64,000 nt of DNA from positions 62,001-126,000 of the forward strand of contig NZ_JBBKAH010000004.1 in NCBI RefSeq assembly GCF_037652055.1. The letters run 5' to 3'. Source of the DNA: Pelagibius sp037652055 (GTDB taxonomy: Bacteria; Pseudomonadota; Alphaproteobacteria; Kiloniellales; Kiloniellaceae). A program made the translations under genes and the position numbers. The notes under the pieces are model-generated. The model was not told where the DNA came from. It did not search any database and was given only the letters and a program-made list of their open reading frames with translations. Shown in pieces: positions 17,304-25,839 of this stretch. Within the stretch, counting starts at the first letter, position 1. The number at the start of each line of letters is the position of its first letter.

Positions 17304-17663
17304 TCAAAGCTGCCGTGATCTCTGCAGCTGGGTGCCGAATGCCTTGGCGCGCGCGACCTGCGCGCCTGTGAGTTGCGCTTGCGCACGCGCCAAGTCGTAG
17401 TGTGCCTGAAGGTTCAGCCAGAACTCCGGTGTGGTCTGGAATATCCGCGCCAATAGAAGGGCGGTCTCGCCGCTGATGCGGGTGCGGCCCTGGGTGAGAC
17501 GGGTGAGCCGGCCGTAGGGAAGACCCATTGCACGCGCCAAGCGCGCCCGGCTTAGGTCGTGCGGGATAAGGAACTCCGCTTCTAAGACTTCGCCGGGATA
17601 AGTGGGCGCAGAGCCAGATATCTCAGTCACGGGCGCTCCGGACGTCAGTGGGGTTGCTGGCAT
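17304..17663 (-). CDS. higA: HigA-family XRE antitoxin, orphan
   Basis: This 119-residue protein resembles HigA/VapI-type addiction-module antidotes. It has the PTYPGEVL start of the domain near residue 21, an XRE helix-turn-helix (about 35-90) and the conserved PEFWLNLQAHYDLARA end. Such proteins bind their own promoter and neutralise a HigB RNase. No HigB-like gene is visible next to it: the upstream minus-strand frame at 17645-17827 shows no such fold. It is therefore either an orphan regulator or the survivor of a decayed module. The N-terminal 20 residues are longer than usual for the family. Confidence 0.8.
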   Translation of the reverse strand: MPATPLTSGAPVTEISGSAPTYPGEVLEAEFLIPHDLSRARLARAMGLPYGRLTRLTQGRTRISGETALLLARIFQTTPEFWLNLQAHYDLARAQAQLTGAQVARAKAFGTQLQRSRQL

Positions 17664-18773
17664 TCTAGACCACCAAATGGGGACTGACGAGCCGCCCCTC
17701 GGCTAGAGCTGCTGCGCTTATTCAGTTGCGCATATCCGGCACCAGCCGGGCCGCCCCAGCCACCTTGGATGAAGTGCGAAAGGATGGCATCGGTTTGAGC
17801 GCCACAGCCCGAGATTTCGGCTTTCAAGCCAACTCAGACGTTTCGCGCCTACGCCCTAAGGACGAAATGTCCCAACCTGACCCTAAGGCGAAGTTCACCG
17901 GTCCGTCCGGAGTCTGTTTTAGGAGCAACGCGGAGCCAACCAGGACCCTCACAATGGACGAGGAACCGGAGGGCAGCAGGCCCGGTCTTCTGTCCGCTGG
18001 TTTGGCTCTACAGATGCGAATGTGGCTGTGGTGCGGAGAATGGATGAGTGGCGCTTCTATGGTCGCTGGCGGAATGCCGGCTTGAACTTCAGCGCCAAGC
18101 GCCGCCGCTCGGGGTGCAATGGCCCTTGGCGCCTTACGGTATGGTGAGCCTGGCGATGCAGGGCCGAAGAAACGCCGCAGTTCCTCCGGACGATTCGCAA
18201 AGAGCGCCGGCACAAAGGTAGCCGGAGTCCTCTGCTGCAGTGGACGCGAGTGATCTCACCCCTTTCCCGTAAGTCCCTACAATTGTGGCGCGAAGACAGC
18301 GCAAATGCTCAATCCGATTTGACCGATCGGCGCACCGGACAACTTTTTCGCAATAGAACTGTCTGCCAACCGTCAGTTCCTCGGAACATTGCGAATGGCC
18401 CACGTGACAATTCTGTGGTGGCGCCAAGCGACCGGAACCATTCAACGAAGCTCGAGTCAGTAGGAGTAAGCGCGGTCGGGCGCCGGAGGGGGAATACGTC
18501 TCATGCGACAGGGAGCAATTCCTCCACGAAGGGAGCAAACATGTACAGCATCCACTACTTCATTCGGCCGTCGCGAGTAAGCAACGCGAGCCCGTGTGCT
18601 GACTGCTTTCAGCCGCTCTTGCGGCGCCCCAGAGGTAATCCGCCACCATCCACAAATCGCTTTGGCAGAGCCCGGCCGTCGCAGATCGCCAACCCGTCCC
18701 CCTAATCGATCATACCCTCGTCAGGTGTCGCGGTACTCGGCCAAGACGAACCAAGGATCAGAACTGATCGCCT
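17664..18773. other. 1.1-kb stretch with no convincing gene
   Basis: Several short frames exist on both strands, but none has a family resemblance or a consistent coding look. One short frame at 18541-18705 has a GGGAGC ribosome-binding-like site before its ATG, yet its sequence is unconvincing. The stretch probably holds the promoter region of the exopolysaccharide operon near its right end, and perhaps gene relics left of 18250. No insertion sequence ends were seen. Confidence 0.5.
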
Positions 18774-20747
18774 GTGATGAGACACGCCGACAAGAAGAAG
18801 CTGTTGCAACAGAACGCCGCTTCACAGCTGGTGGGCAGGAATGAATCTGGGCGCACGTCGGTGAAGGCGGCCCTGGCGGACCGCTTCGAGCCCACCCGGG
18901 CCACTTGGCAGACCTCTCTGGTGGTTGCCCTGTTCTATGGCGGCGCACTATGCCTTCTCGTCGCCTACCTGCCCAGTGGCGTCTTTGATTCGACGTCGCA
19001 TATCTTCCTACTCTCCATCGGCGTCATAGGCCTTTGGCGTTACACGTGGTGGTTCACTCACTACTTTCGCGGCCTGATCTACGGCAGAATTGTCTTCCCC
19101 AAGCTTCGGCACGCCGCCGATGCCGTCAACGAACAGGGGCACCGACCGGGGCATGTCTATGTGCTCTGCACCTCCTATCGGACAGACCCGGCGGTCACCT
19201 ATGCCGTCTATGAGGGACTGCTGCGCAATGCCGCGGACTACGGCGTGCCGACGACGGTGTTCGCTGCGATCAGCGACCGTACCGACGTCGACGTGCTAAA
19301 CCAACTGCTGGCCGACCATGAACAACCCGATGGCTTCGAGATCCGCTACATGTTTCAGCGCGGCGACGGCAAACGCGGCGCCATGGCTGAGGTACTGCGC
19401 GCTATCGCGCGTTGCGAGCCGGGGCCAGACGACCTTGTGGTCTTCATGGACGGCGATATCCGCTTGCCGGCGTCGACCTTCCGGCGCTCCTTGCCGTTCT
19501 TCCTGCTGGAGGACGATCTCGGCGCGCTAACCACCAACAACCGCGCCATGGTCGACGGTGGCGATGTGGCGCGAGAGTGGTACGATCTGCGCTATGCTCA
19601 GCGGCACGTCCAGATGAGCTCACTTTCGCTGTCGCGCCGGGTGCTTGTGCTGACCGGACGCTACTCGGTCATCCGCGCCGACCTTTGCACGCGTCCGGAT
19701 TTCATCCAACTGGTCGAGCGTGACCAGTTGGCGCACCGCCGGTTCGGCACCATCACGTTCCTGTCGGGCGACGATAAATCGACCTGGTATTGGCTACTGA
19801 AGAACAACTGGGCGATGCGCTATCTGCCCGATGTCATGGCCTATGGCTTCGAGGAACTGCCCGACCGAAACCGCTTCTTTGTCAGTACCACGGGGCTGAT
19901 GCGCCGCTGGTTCGGCAACATGTTCCGCACCAGCGGGCGCGCCATCGCGCTAGGGCCGCGCCGAATGGGCCTGTTCACCTGGTGGTGCCTGGTGGATCAG
20001 CGGCTGTCGATCTGGACGACGCTGATCGGCCCCACGGTGGCGATCTCAATGACCTTGCTGGTCCGACCATCGTTTGGCTTGGTCTACCTGTTGTGGGTTA
20101 TGTCGACGCGTCTCATCGCTTCTGGCCTGCTCGGTCTCGCCTGGGGGCGTATGAACCCCTTGTGGCCAATTCTGCTCTATTACAACCAGATTGTCGGTGC
20201 GGCCCTGAAGAGCTCGGTGAACTTTCGCTTCAACCAGCAGAAGTGGACCCGCCAGGGGATCTCATCATTGGAGGCCGCCGATCCGCGTCAGGCCCTGCGT
20301 GTGCGGCGCGAGAGCGCGGCCTTGCATCTGGCCTCGCTTCTTGCCCTGGTCGCTGCCGTCAATTTCGCGACAGGTGCGCTGGCCTTTCCCGACCTTCGGG
20401 TCTGGCAATCGATAGTGCGCGCCAGCGAGGCCGCCGTGGACGACTTTTGGCTCGCGGCCGCGCTGGAGCGCCGCACGGTCGGCAGCCCGATACTGCTGCC
20501 CCCGGAACAAATCACAGCGCGCTGGCAAACCTTCGATAATGGGGAGGATATCCTCATGCGCGGCGCAGGCGCGGATCGGACACAGCTGCGCCTCGTCGGC
20601 TTGCCGGATAACGACGGGTCGGTCGCTCGCTACCCACTGCGCTGTGGCGACGGTCCGACAGCCTGTCGCATCGATGGGCGCGTGATCCTCAGCAATCTCA
20701 CGTTACTGGCCGGCAGGTCCCAAGAAAGGCATCCCGGAGGGAAGTAA
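18774..20747 (+). CDS. alg8: Alg8-like family 2 glycosyltransferase, polysaccharide synthase
   Basis: This is the predicted inner-membrane polymerase that makes and extrudes a beta-linked uronic acid polymer. Two N-terminal membrane helices (about 48-66 and 76-92) precede the catalytic domain. Key motifs are FMDGDIRLP (DGD at 226-228) and the Alg8-type SGDDKST (GDDK at 332-335), followed by TTGLMRRW in the acceptor/gating region and more membrane helices (about 400-475). At 657 residues it is clearly longer than Pseudomonas Alg8 (about 494). The extra C-terminal part has another helix and a beta-rich tail of unknown role. The start is a GTG at 18774 or the adjacent ATG at 18777. Its stop overlaps the next start as TAATG. 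The sugar donor is probably not GDP-mannuronate, because the operon encodes a UDP-glucose dehydrogenase. Confidence 0.85.
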   Translation: MMRHADKKKLLQQNAASQLVGRNESGRTSVKAALADRFEPTRATWQTSLVVALFYGGALCLLVAYLPSGVFDSTSHIFLLSIGVIGLWRYTWWFTHYFRGLIYGRIVFPKLRHAADAVNEQGHRPGHVYVLCTSYRTDPAVTYAVYEGLLRNAADYGVPTTVFAAISDRTDVDVLNQLLADHEQPDGFEIRYMFQRGDGKRGAMAEVLRAIARCEPGPDDLVVFMDGDIRLPASTFRRSLPFFLLEDDLGALTTNNRAMVDGGDVAREWYDLRYAQRHVQMSSLSLSRRVLVLTGRYSVIRADLCTRPDFIQLVERDQLAHRRFGTITFLSGDDKSTWYWLLKNNWAMRYLPDVMAYGFEELPDRNRFFVSTTGLMRRWFGNMFRTSGRAIALGPRRMGLFTWWCLVDQRLSIWTTLIGPTVAISMTLLVRPSFGLVYLLWVMSTRLIASGLLGLAWGRMNPLWPILLYYNQIVGAALKSSVNFRFNQQKWTRQGISSLEAADPRQALRVRRESAALHLASLLALVAAVNFATGALAFPDLRVWQSIVRASEAAVDDFWLAAALERRTVGSPILLPPEQITARWQTFDNGEDILMRGAGADRTQLRLVGLPDNDGSVARYPLRCGDGPTACRIDGRVILSNLTLLAGRSQERHPGGK

Positions 20748-22279
20748 TGCGCAAGAAACACAGAAACGAACCGATCGAGCCGCGCTTGGCTAGGCCGGGC
20801 GAAGAACCGGAGGGTGATGACGATGACCTCGACGAGGCACCGCCGGCGGAATCGGCGACGCGGGCGCCCCTGCACAGCGAGGCGCGCAATGAGCGACTGC
20901 ATGTGCGCGTCGCTCTTCCATTCCTGGCTGTAGTTGACGGCCGGCGCTACACCGGCCACGACATCTCCGTCAGCGGCTTCAGCACGGTTAAGACGCCGCC
21001 GCTCGAACCGGGCGAGACGATCTCCTGCGATCTCTACATACGCTGCAACGGCTTTCGCGCTGCGATCCCGGCATCGGCACGGATGCTTGGACAGCGCGGC
21101 GACGGTCGCGGCGGCCGGTTTGAGTTGACGGAGATCGGCGATCCGGAGGCCGCGATATTGCGGCGCCTGATCCGCGCCCACCTTGCCGGAACGCACCTTA
21201 CCTTGGAACAGCTCTCCGCAAAGGAGGACCCGCAAACGGTACGCGAGCGCGTGAAGAAGACGGTGCGTCCGCCCAACCCGGCACCGAGCCTGCTGCGCTT
21301 CGGTACGACGCTCGCGGCGATCGCGGTTCTGCTCGCGGTTCTAGGCGCGGCGCTCTACGAGCGGCTTTTCGTCATCGAGCCGGACTTCGCGGCGGTGACG
21401 GCGCCTGAGATCAGGATCTACGCACCGACCGATGGCGAACTGGCACCACATGACTTCGACCCTGGTGATTTGGTCAAGCGCGATGAAGTGCTGGTTACCG
21501 TGCACGACCCGGAGGCCGAAGCACAGCTCGTCCTGGCGCGCGCAACGCTGAGCTACAGCGAACGCATGCTGGAGAACATGCGCGAGAGCTTGAATGCCGG
21601 CCGCAGCGCGACGGTCGTGAGCGGCGGCAATGATGGTGAGCCGGTCCTGACCAAGCTCAGTCCCCTGGAACTGCGCGCGCGGATCAAGGAGTTGGAGTCC
21701 AGCTACGGCTTCGCCAAGGCCAAATTACGGGCGCTGGAGGCTCGTAATGCTGCCGGCGTGGTCTATACGCCCTGCGATTGCATCGTCCACACGATCCGTT
21801 CGGGGGCTGGCGGCTACTGGGTGCAGAAAGGCGCTCTGATCGCACAGGTGATCAAGAATGGCGCCAAGGACGTCAACGTCGAGGCGCTGGTGCATCTTGG
21901 TGAAATCAGTGCCATCGAGCCAAATGAGCGCGCCGAAGTTGTGATGCCGACCACGGGCGAAACCCACACTGCGCGGGTCACCTCGATCCAGTTGGAGCCG
22001 CAGAACATCGAGCGTGCCGGCTTTCCGGACTGGGCGCGGCAGGACATGAGCCATGGCAGTGTGATCCTCTCAATGGAGGACCCGCTACCGCCTAGCCTGG
22101 TCGGTCATCCGGTGGAGGTGCGCTTCATCGACACCGACTCACTGGGCGGCGAGACCTTGGCTGCTGTACTTGGAAATCTGAAAGACCTGATGAACGAGGT
22201 TATCGGGCCGCTATCCGCGTCCTTTGCCGATGCGAGCCCGGGGGCGACGACCGAGGCGCAAGTGAGGAAAAGCGAGTAG
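20747..22279 (+). CDS. alg44: Alg44-like PilZ-HlyD co-polymerase
   Basis: This 510-residue protein is predicted to be the c-di-GMP-sensing partner of the synthase. An acidic N-terminal segment precedes a PilZ domain (about 46-145) with the complete binding signature: RLHVR (R50 and R54) and DISVSG (D72, S74, G77). One membrane helix follows (about 184-203), then a periplasmic HlyD/membrane-fusion-like domain with a helical hairpin (about 265-330). This matches the Alg44 layout, although Pseudomonas Alg44 is shorter (about 389). Translational coupling with the synthase gene supports a complex. Polymer synthesis should thus depend on c-di-GMP. Confidence 0.85.
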   Translation: MRKKHRNEPIEPRLARPGEEPEGDDDDLDEAPPAESATRAPLHSEARNERLHVRVALPFLAVVDGRRYTGHDISVSGFSTVKTPPLEPGETISCDLYIRCNGFRAAIPASARMLGQRGDGRGGRFELTEIGDPEAAILRRLIRAHLAGTHLTLEQLSAKEDPQTVRERVKKTVRPPNPAPSLLRFGTTLAAIAVLLAVLGAALYERLFVIEPDFAAVTAPEIRIYAPTDGELAPHDFDPGDLVKRDEVLVTVHDPEAEAQLVLARATLSYSERMLENMRESLNAGRSATVVSGGNDGEPVLTKLSPLELRARIKELESSYGFAKAKLRALEARNAAGVVYTPCDCIVHTIRSGAGGYWVQKGALIAQVIKNGAKDVNVEALVHLGEISAIEPNERAEVVMPTTGETHTARVTSIQLEPQNIERAGFPDWARQDMSHGSVILSMEDPLPPSLVGHPVEVRFIDTDSLGGETLAAVLGNLKDLMNEVIGPLSASFADASPGATTEAQVRKSE

Positions 22280-22325
22280 GCCCGCGGAACCCCGCGCATG
22301 GACCCCAGATACGATGGAGATGGTT

Positions 22326-23681
22326 ATGAGGATTGCAGTTGTAGGTACTGGCTACGTTGGGCTCGTTTCAGGCGCCTGTCTTGCCGAGTTGGGATTCGAA
22401 ACCTGGTGCATTGACAAGGATGGCCAAAAGATCGAGGGCCTGAAGCAGGGCATCATGCCGATCTTCGAGGCCAACCTGGAAGACGTGGTCGTCAGCAACC
22501 ACGAAGGTGGGCGGCTGCACTTCACAACCTCGATGGTGGAGGCCATCCCCGAGGCCGACGTCGTCATTCTTGCCGTCGGCACGCCGGACAACCCGGACGG
22601 CAGCGTCAATCTGGAGGCGGTCTTTGCGGCCGGCCGGCTGGTTGCCGAGCATTTGCAGGGCTCGACCGTGGTGGTCACCAAGTCGACGGTGCCGGTTGGC
22701 ACCTCGCGAGCGCTATACAAGGCGATGCGAGCGGTCAATCCGGACGCCGACTTCGAAACCGCTTCCAATCCGGAGTTTCTGCGCGAGGGCGAGGCGGTGA
22801 AGGACTTCATGTGCCCCGACCGCATCGTGATCGGCGTAGCATCGCCGCGCAGCGCCGCGGTGCTGCAGCGACTCTACCGCCCGCAGCAACTCGCCGGCGT
22901 TCCGCTGGAAATCGCCGATCCGGAGACGGCGGAGTTGACCAAGTACGCCTGCAACAGCTTCCTCGCGACCAAGGTGGCCTTTATCAATGATGTCGCCGAT
23001 CTCTGTGAGGCGGTCGGCGCCGATGTCCGCCAGGTCGGGCGTGGTATGGGACTGGATACGCGCATCGGTCCGAAGTTTCTACAGCCTGGACCCGGCTATG
23101 GTGGATCCTGTTTCCCGAAGGACACCAAGGCCTTTGTGCGCATGGGCGAAGCCTGCGGTCGGCCCCAGCGCATCGTCGAGGCGGTGGTCGAGGCGAATGG
23201 CGCGCGCAAACGGAACCTGATTCATGCGGTGCGTCGGGCCTGTGGCGGGAGTCTCGCGGACAAACGAATCGCCGTCCTGGGGCTGGCCTTCAAACCGGAT
23301 ACCGACGACGTGCGCGAATCGCCCGCGCTAGATCTGGTGCCCGCGCTGGTGCAGGCGGGTGCGGAGGTCCGGGCGCACGATCCCTGCGCCATCGAGATGG
23401 CCAAGTCGGCTCTCGAAGGTACAACCCTGGCCTACTGCAGTGATGTCTGGACCTGTCTGGAGGATGCCGACGCCGTCGTGCTGCTGACCCATTGGCAGGA
23501 CTACCTAACCCTTCAGTGGGGGAAAGTGGCAGCGACCATGCGGGGCAAGACGCTGGTCGATTTCCGTAACGTGCTCGATCCGGTTGCAGTCACGGGCAGC
23601 GGGCTGGAATACAATTGCATCGGCGCGGGGCCGCTGCCCGCCGCCGATCCGGCACGGCAAGCCATCGCCGCCGCCGAATGA
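22326..23681 (+). CDS. ugd: UDP-glucose 6-dehydrogenase
   Basis: This enzyme of 451 residues is predicted to oxidise UDP-glucose to UDP-glucuronate with two NAD+. It has a Rossmann motif VVGTGYVGLVSG at the N-terminus, TVPVGT, NPEFLREGEAV and the catalytic cysteine in YGGSCFPKDT (C262). These patterns match UDP-glucose rather than GDP-mannose dehydrogenases; AlgD would be expected in an alginate operon. I chose the ATG at 22326 with GGAGA just upstream; in-frame ATGs at 22314 and 22320 are alternatives. Its place inside the operon indicates that glucuronate is the building block of the polymer. Confidence 0.88.
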   Translation: MRIAVVGTGYVGLVSGACLAELGFETWCIDKDGQKIEGLKQGIMPIFEANLEDVVVSNHEGGRLHFTTSMVEAIPEADVVILAVGTPDNPDGSVNLEAVFAAGRLVAEHLQGSTVVVTKSTVPVGTSRALYKAMRAVNPDADFETASNPEFLREGEAVKDFMCPDRIVIGVASPRSAAVLQRLYRPQQLAGVPLEIADPETAELTKYACNSFLATKVAFINDVADLCEAVGADVRQVGRGMGLDTRIGPKFLQPGPGYGGSCFPKDTKAFVRMGEACGRPQRIVEAVVEANGARKRNLIHAVRRACGGSLADKRIAVLGLAFKPDTDDVRESPALDLVPALVQAGAEVRAHDPCAIEMAKSALEGTTLAYCSDVWTCLEDADAVVLLTHWQDYLTLQWGKVAATMRGKTLVDFRNVLDPVAVTGSGLEYNCIGAGPLPAADPARQAIAAAE

Positions 23682-24571
23682 TGGGGCGGGCGCACACGAT
23701 TGCCGTGGCGGCCATCGCGCTATCCGCGATCGCCATTCTCTTCTCCAGCAACGGCATAGCGGAGGAACGCAGGCCCTATGCCGAGAAGAAGGAGGTAGAG
23801 CCGCGCTCGGGATCCGAAGCCTGCTCGTCGCGGCTGCCTCTTGTTCGCTCAACCGAGCTCGATCCCGACAGACCGGCTGAGGAGGCGCTGAAGGCGTCGC
23901 TTGGAGCAGAACGTCATCTCGGCGTTGAAGAGAACGTTGAAGTTCGCGAAGAAGAGGGCGGGGTATTCCTGCGCGTGCGCTATCCCGAAGGCTCGTTCAA
24001 CTTTGGTTCGGCCGACGAGGATACCCCGCTGGGCGGGGCCTCCTTCTATGCGCCCTTCTCCTCTGCGCGAGCGCTCTGCCTTCACTACAAGCTGCGCTTT
24101 CCCGACAACTTTGCTTTCGTGAAGGGCGGCAAGCTGCCGGGCCTCTATGCCGGCGAAGCCCCATCCGGCGGTGAGAAGGTAAGCGGGCGAGACGGATGGT
24201 CTGTGCGCCTGATGTGGCGCAAAGAAGGGCAGGGCGAGCTTTACGAGTACATCTACAACAAAAAGGGCAAGTATGGGCTCAGCGTCGGGCGCGGCCAGTT
24301 TACTTTTCCGACCGGGCGCTGGATCTCCGTCGACCTCGAGGTGGTACTGAACGAGCCCGGCGCGCGCAACGGCCAGACACGCTTGTGGATTGACGGCAAT
24401 CCGGTCATCGAACAGGAGGATATTGTGTTCGTAACCGGCGGTGATGACGATACCGAGAGCGGCCTGATGTTCAGCACATTCTTCGGCGGCAGCAGCAAGG
24501 ACTGGGCCTCACCCAAGGACCAGCACATCGACTTCGCGGACTTTCGCTTTTATGCCGGGAACGGCGAGTGA
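23678..24571 (+). CDS. Secreted polysaccharide lyase, PL14/PL20-like
   Basis: This exported protein of 297 residues has a signal-type N-terminus (about 1-25). Its beta-jelly-roll-type sequence resembles alginate and glucuronan lyases of families PL14 and PL20. Supporting segments are FVKGGKLPGLYAGE, DGWSVRLMWR, GELYEYIYNKKGKYG, WIDGNPV and MFSTFFGG. Family members split acidic polymers by beta-elimination. Here it probably trims or clears polymer in the periplasm. It overlaps ugd as ATGA and the next gene at TGATG. If it is glucuronan-specific, it supports a glucuronan product. Exact specificity cannot be read from the sequence. Confidence 0.7.
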   Translation: MMGRAHTIAVAAIALSAIAILFSSNGIAEERRPYAEKKEVEPRSGSEACSSRLPLVRSTELDPDRPAEEALKASLGAERHLGVEENVEVREEEGGVFLRVRYPEGSFNFGSADEDTPLGGASFYAPFSSARALCLHYKLRFPDNFAFVKGGKLPGLYAGEAPSGGEKVSGRDGWSVRLMWRKEGQGELYEYIYNKKGKYGLSVGRGQFTFPTGRWISVDLEVVLNEPGARNGQTRLWIDGNPVIEQEDIVFVTGGDDDTESGLMFSTFFGGSSKDWASPKDQHIDFADFRFYAGNGE

Positions 24572-25839
24572 TGAGTGTCTTGCGAAAGTCAGCGCGGTTG
24601 GTGGTCGTCGCAACCATCGTCTTGGCAGGACTATCCGGTCCCGCGCAGGCCTACCTTACACCCAGGGAGCGTCAGGCCCTTGATCTGCCCTATGAGGTGC
24701 GGGATCCGAATGAATCGTTCTTCGATGTCGCCAAACGCATGGCGCTGCTCAGGGAGACCGAGGACCCCATGCTGCAGCGTATTGGCGACTCGCTGCAGAT
24801 GGGGCTCAGTTGTCGCAGCCTGAAAGCGAGGCCGGTGCTGGATGGGCAGGTGACGCTCCCTTCGTTCTACGACAATCCAGAGGAGTGGGACCTGACGGTG
24901 GAGCCTCTGCTTTTCTTCGAGGAGACGATGAGCGATCTCGCGGGTGCCTGGGTCGCCAGCGGGGATCGCTACTACGCCGATTGCCTGTTAGACATTCTGG
25001 AATCATGGGCGAAGAAGGACGCGCTGTATGAGTTTGACTTCGACCCCAGTCGGCCGCAGGCCTGGTACGGCATCGAATCGATGATCTTCTCAGCGGCCTT
25101 GGCGCTTTCGACCGTAACCGGTCAGGTCGAGATCGATCCACAGCGGCGTAAGCTGATCAACGACTGGTTGGTGCGCACCGCCAAGAAGCACTTCGATACG
25201 CCCGCGAGCAACCCGAGCTGCTGCAACAATCACTACTACCGAAGGGCTCTCTATATGACGGCCGTTGGCGTCGTCGCCGACAACGATGCGATGTTCCGCA
25301 CCGGGCTGCGCTCAGTGCACTCGGCGCTCGACGACATCGGCGAGGACGGCGCGCTGCAGCTCGCCATGCGGCGAGGATGGCGGGCGATTCACTATCAGAA
25401 CTATAGCCTGCTCTATCTGACGATGACGATGCAGATCGCTTACCGCCAAGGCTACGACCTCTTCTCACTGAGAGATCACGGCCGCGGCTTTCAGCGGGCG
25501 GTCGCCTTCCTGCTACGTAGCCTGCAGAACCCCTACGCGATCGATACCTTGCCGCCCGGCGACCAGGATATGAGCTTCACCAATGACAATCAGTACTTTG
25601 CCTGGATGGAGATCTGGCTGACACACTTCGACAATCCGCCGATGGAGCGCCTCGCAGAGGTCTACCGCCCGATGTTCAACCGCGGCGCTGGCGGATACCT
25701 GACCCTCTATTTTAAACGGCCCTCCGCGCCGCAAGGCATCGATGCGCGCCAGGTGGCCGATTTGGACAAGCTGCACATGACGGTGGCGGGAACCACTGGC
25801 CGCTATCCGCTGCTCGAAAAGTGGAGACGTTCGCAATGA
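24571..25839 (+). CDS. algL: AlgL-like polysaccharide lyase, PL5 family
   Basis: This periplasmic alpha/alpha-barrel lyase has 422 residues with a cleavable signal peptide (about 1-26, ending in AQA). It resembles AlgL: a WYGIESM segment, the active-site NNHYYRRAL region (N-N-H as in NNHSYW of AlgL), the RRGWRAIHYQNYSLLYL segment and the length. In alginate producers AlgL degrades stray periplasmic polymer and is needed for normal export. PL5 enzymes can also act on polyglucuronate. The start is the ATG at 24571, or GTG at 24568. It overlaps the next gene as ATGA. Confidence 0.8.
   Translation: MSVLRKSARLVVVATIVLAGLSGPAQAYLTPRERQALDLPYEVRDPNESFFDVAKRMALLRETEDPMLQRIGDSLQMGLSCRSLKARPVLDGQVTLPSFYDNPEEWDLTVEPLLFFEETMSDLAGAWVASGDRYYADCLLDILESWAKKDALYEFDFDPSRPQAWYGIESMIFSAALALSTVTGQVEIDPQRRKLINDWLVRTAKKHFDTPASNPSCCNNHYYRRALYMTAVGVVADNDAMFRTGLRSVHSALDDIGEDGALQLAMRRGWRAIHYQNYSLLYLTMTMQIAYRQGYDLFSLRDHGRGFQRAVAFLLRSLQNPYAIDTLPPGDQDMSFTNDNQYFAWMEIWLTHFDNPPMERLAEVYRPMFNRGAGGYLTLYFKRPSAPQGIDARQVADLDKLHMTVAGTTGRYPLLEKWRRSQ

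Noticed and set aside
18434..18470. GGAACC resembling an EcfG -35 element upstream of the exopolysaccharide operon
   Set aside because: No CGTT-like -10 element at the right distance, and it lies over 300 bases from the first gene.
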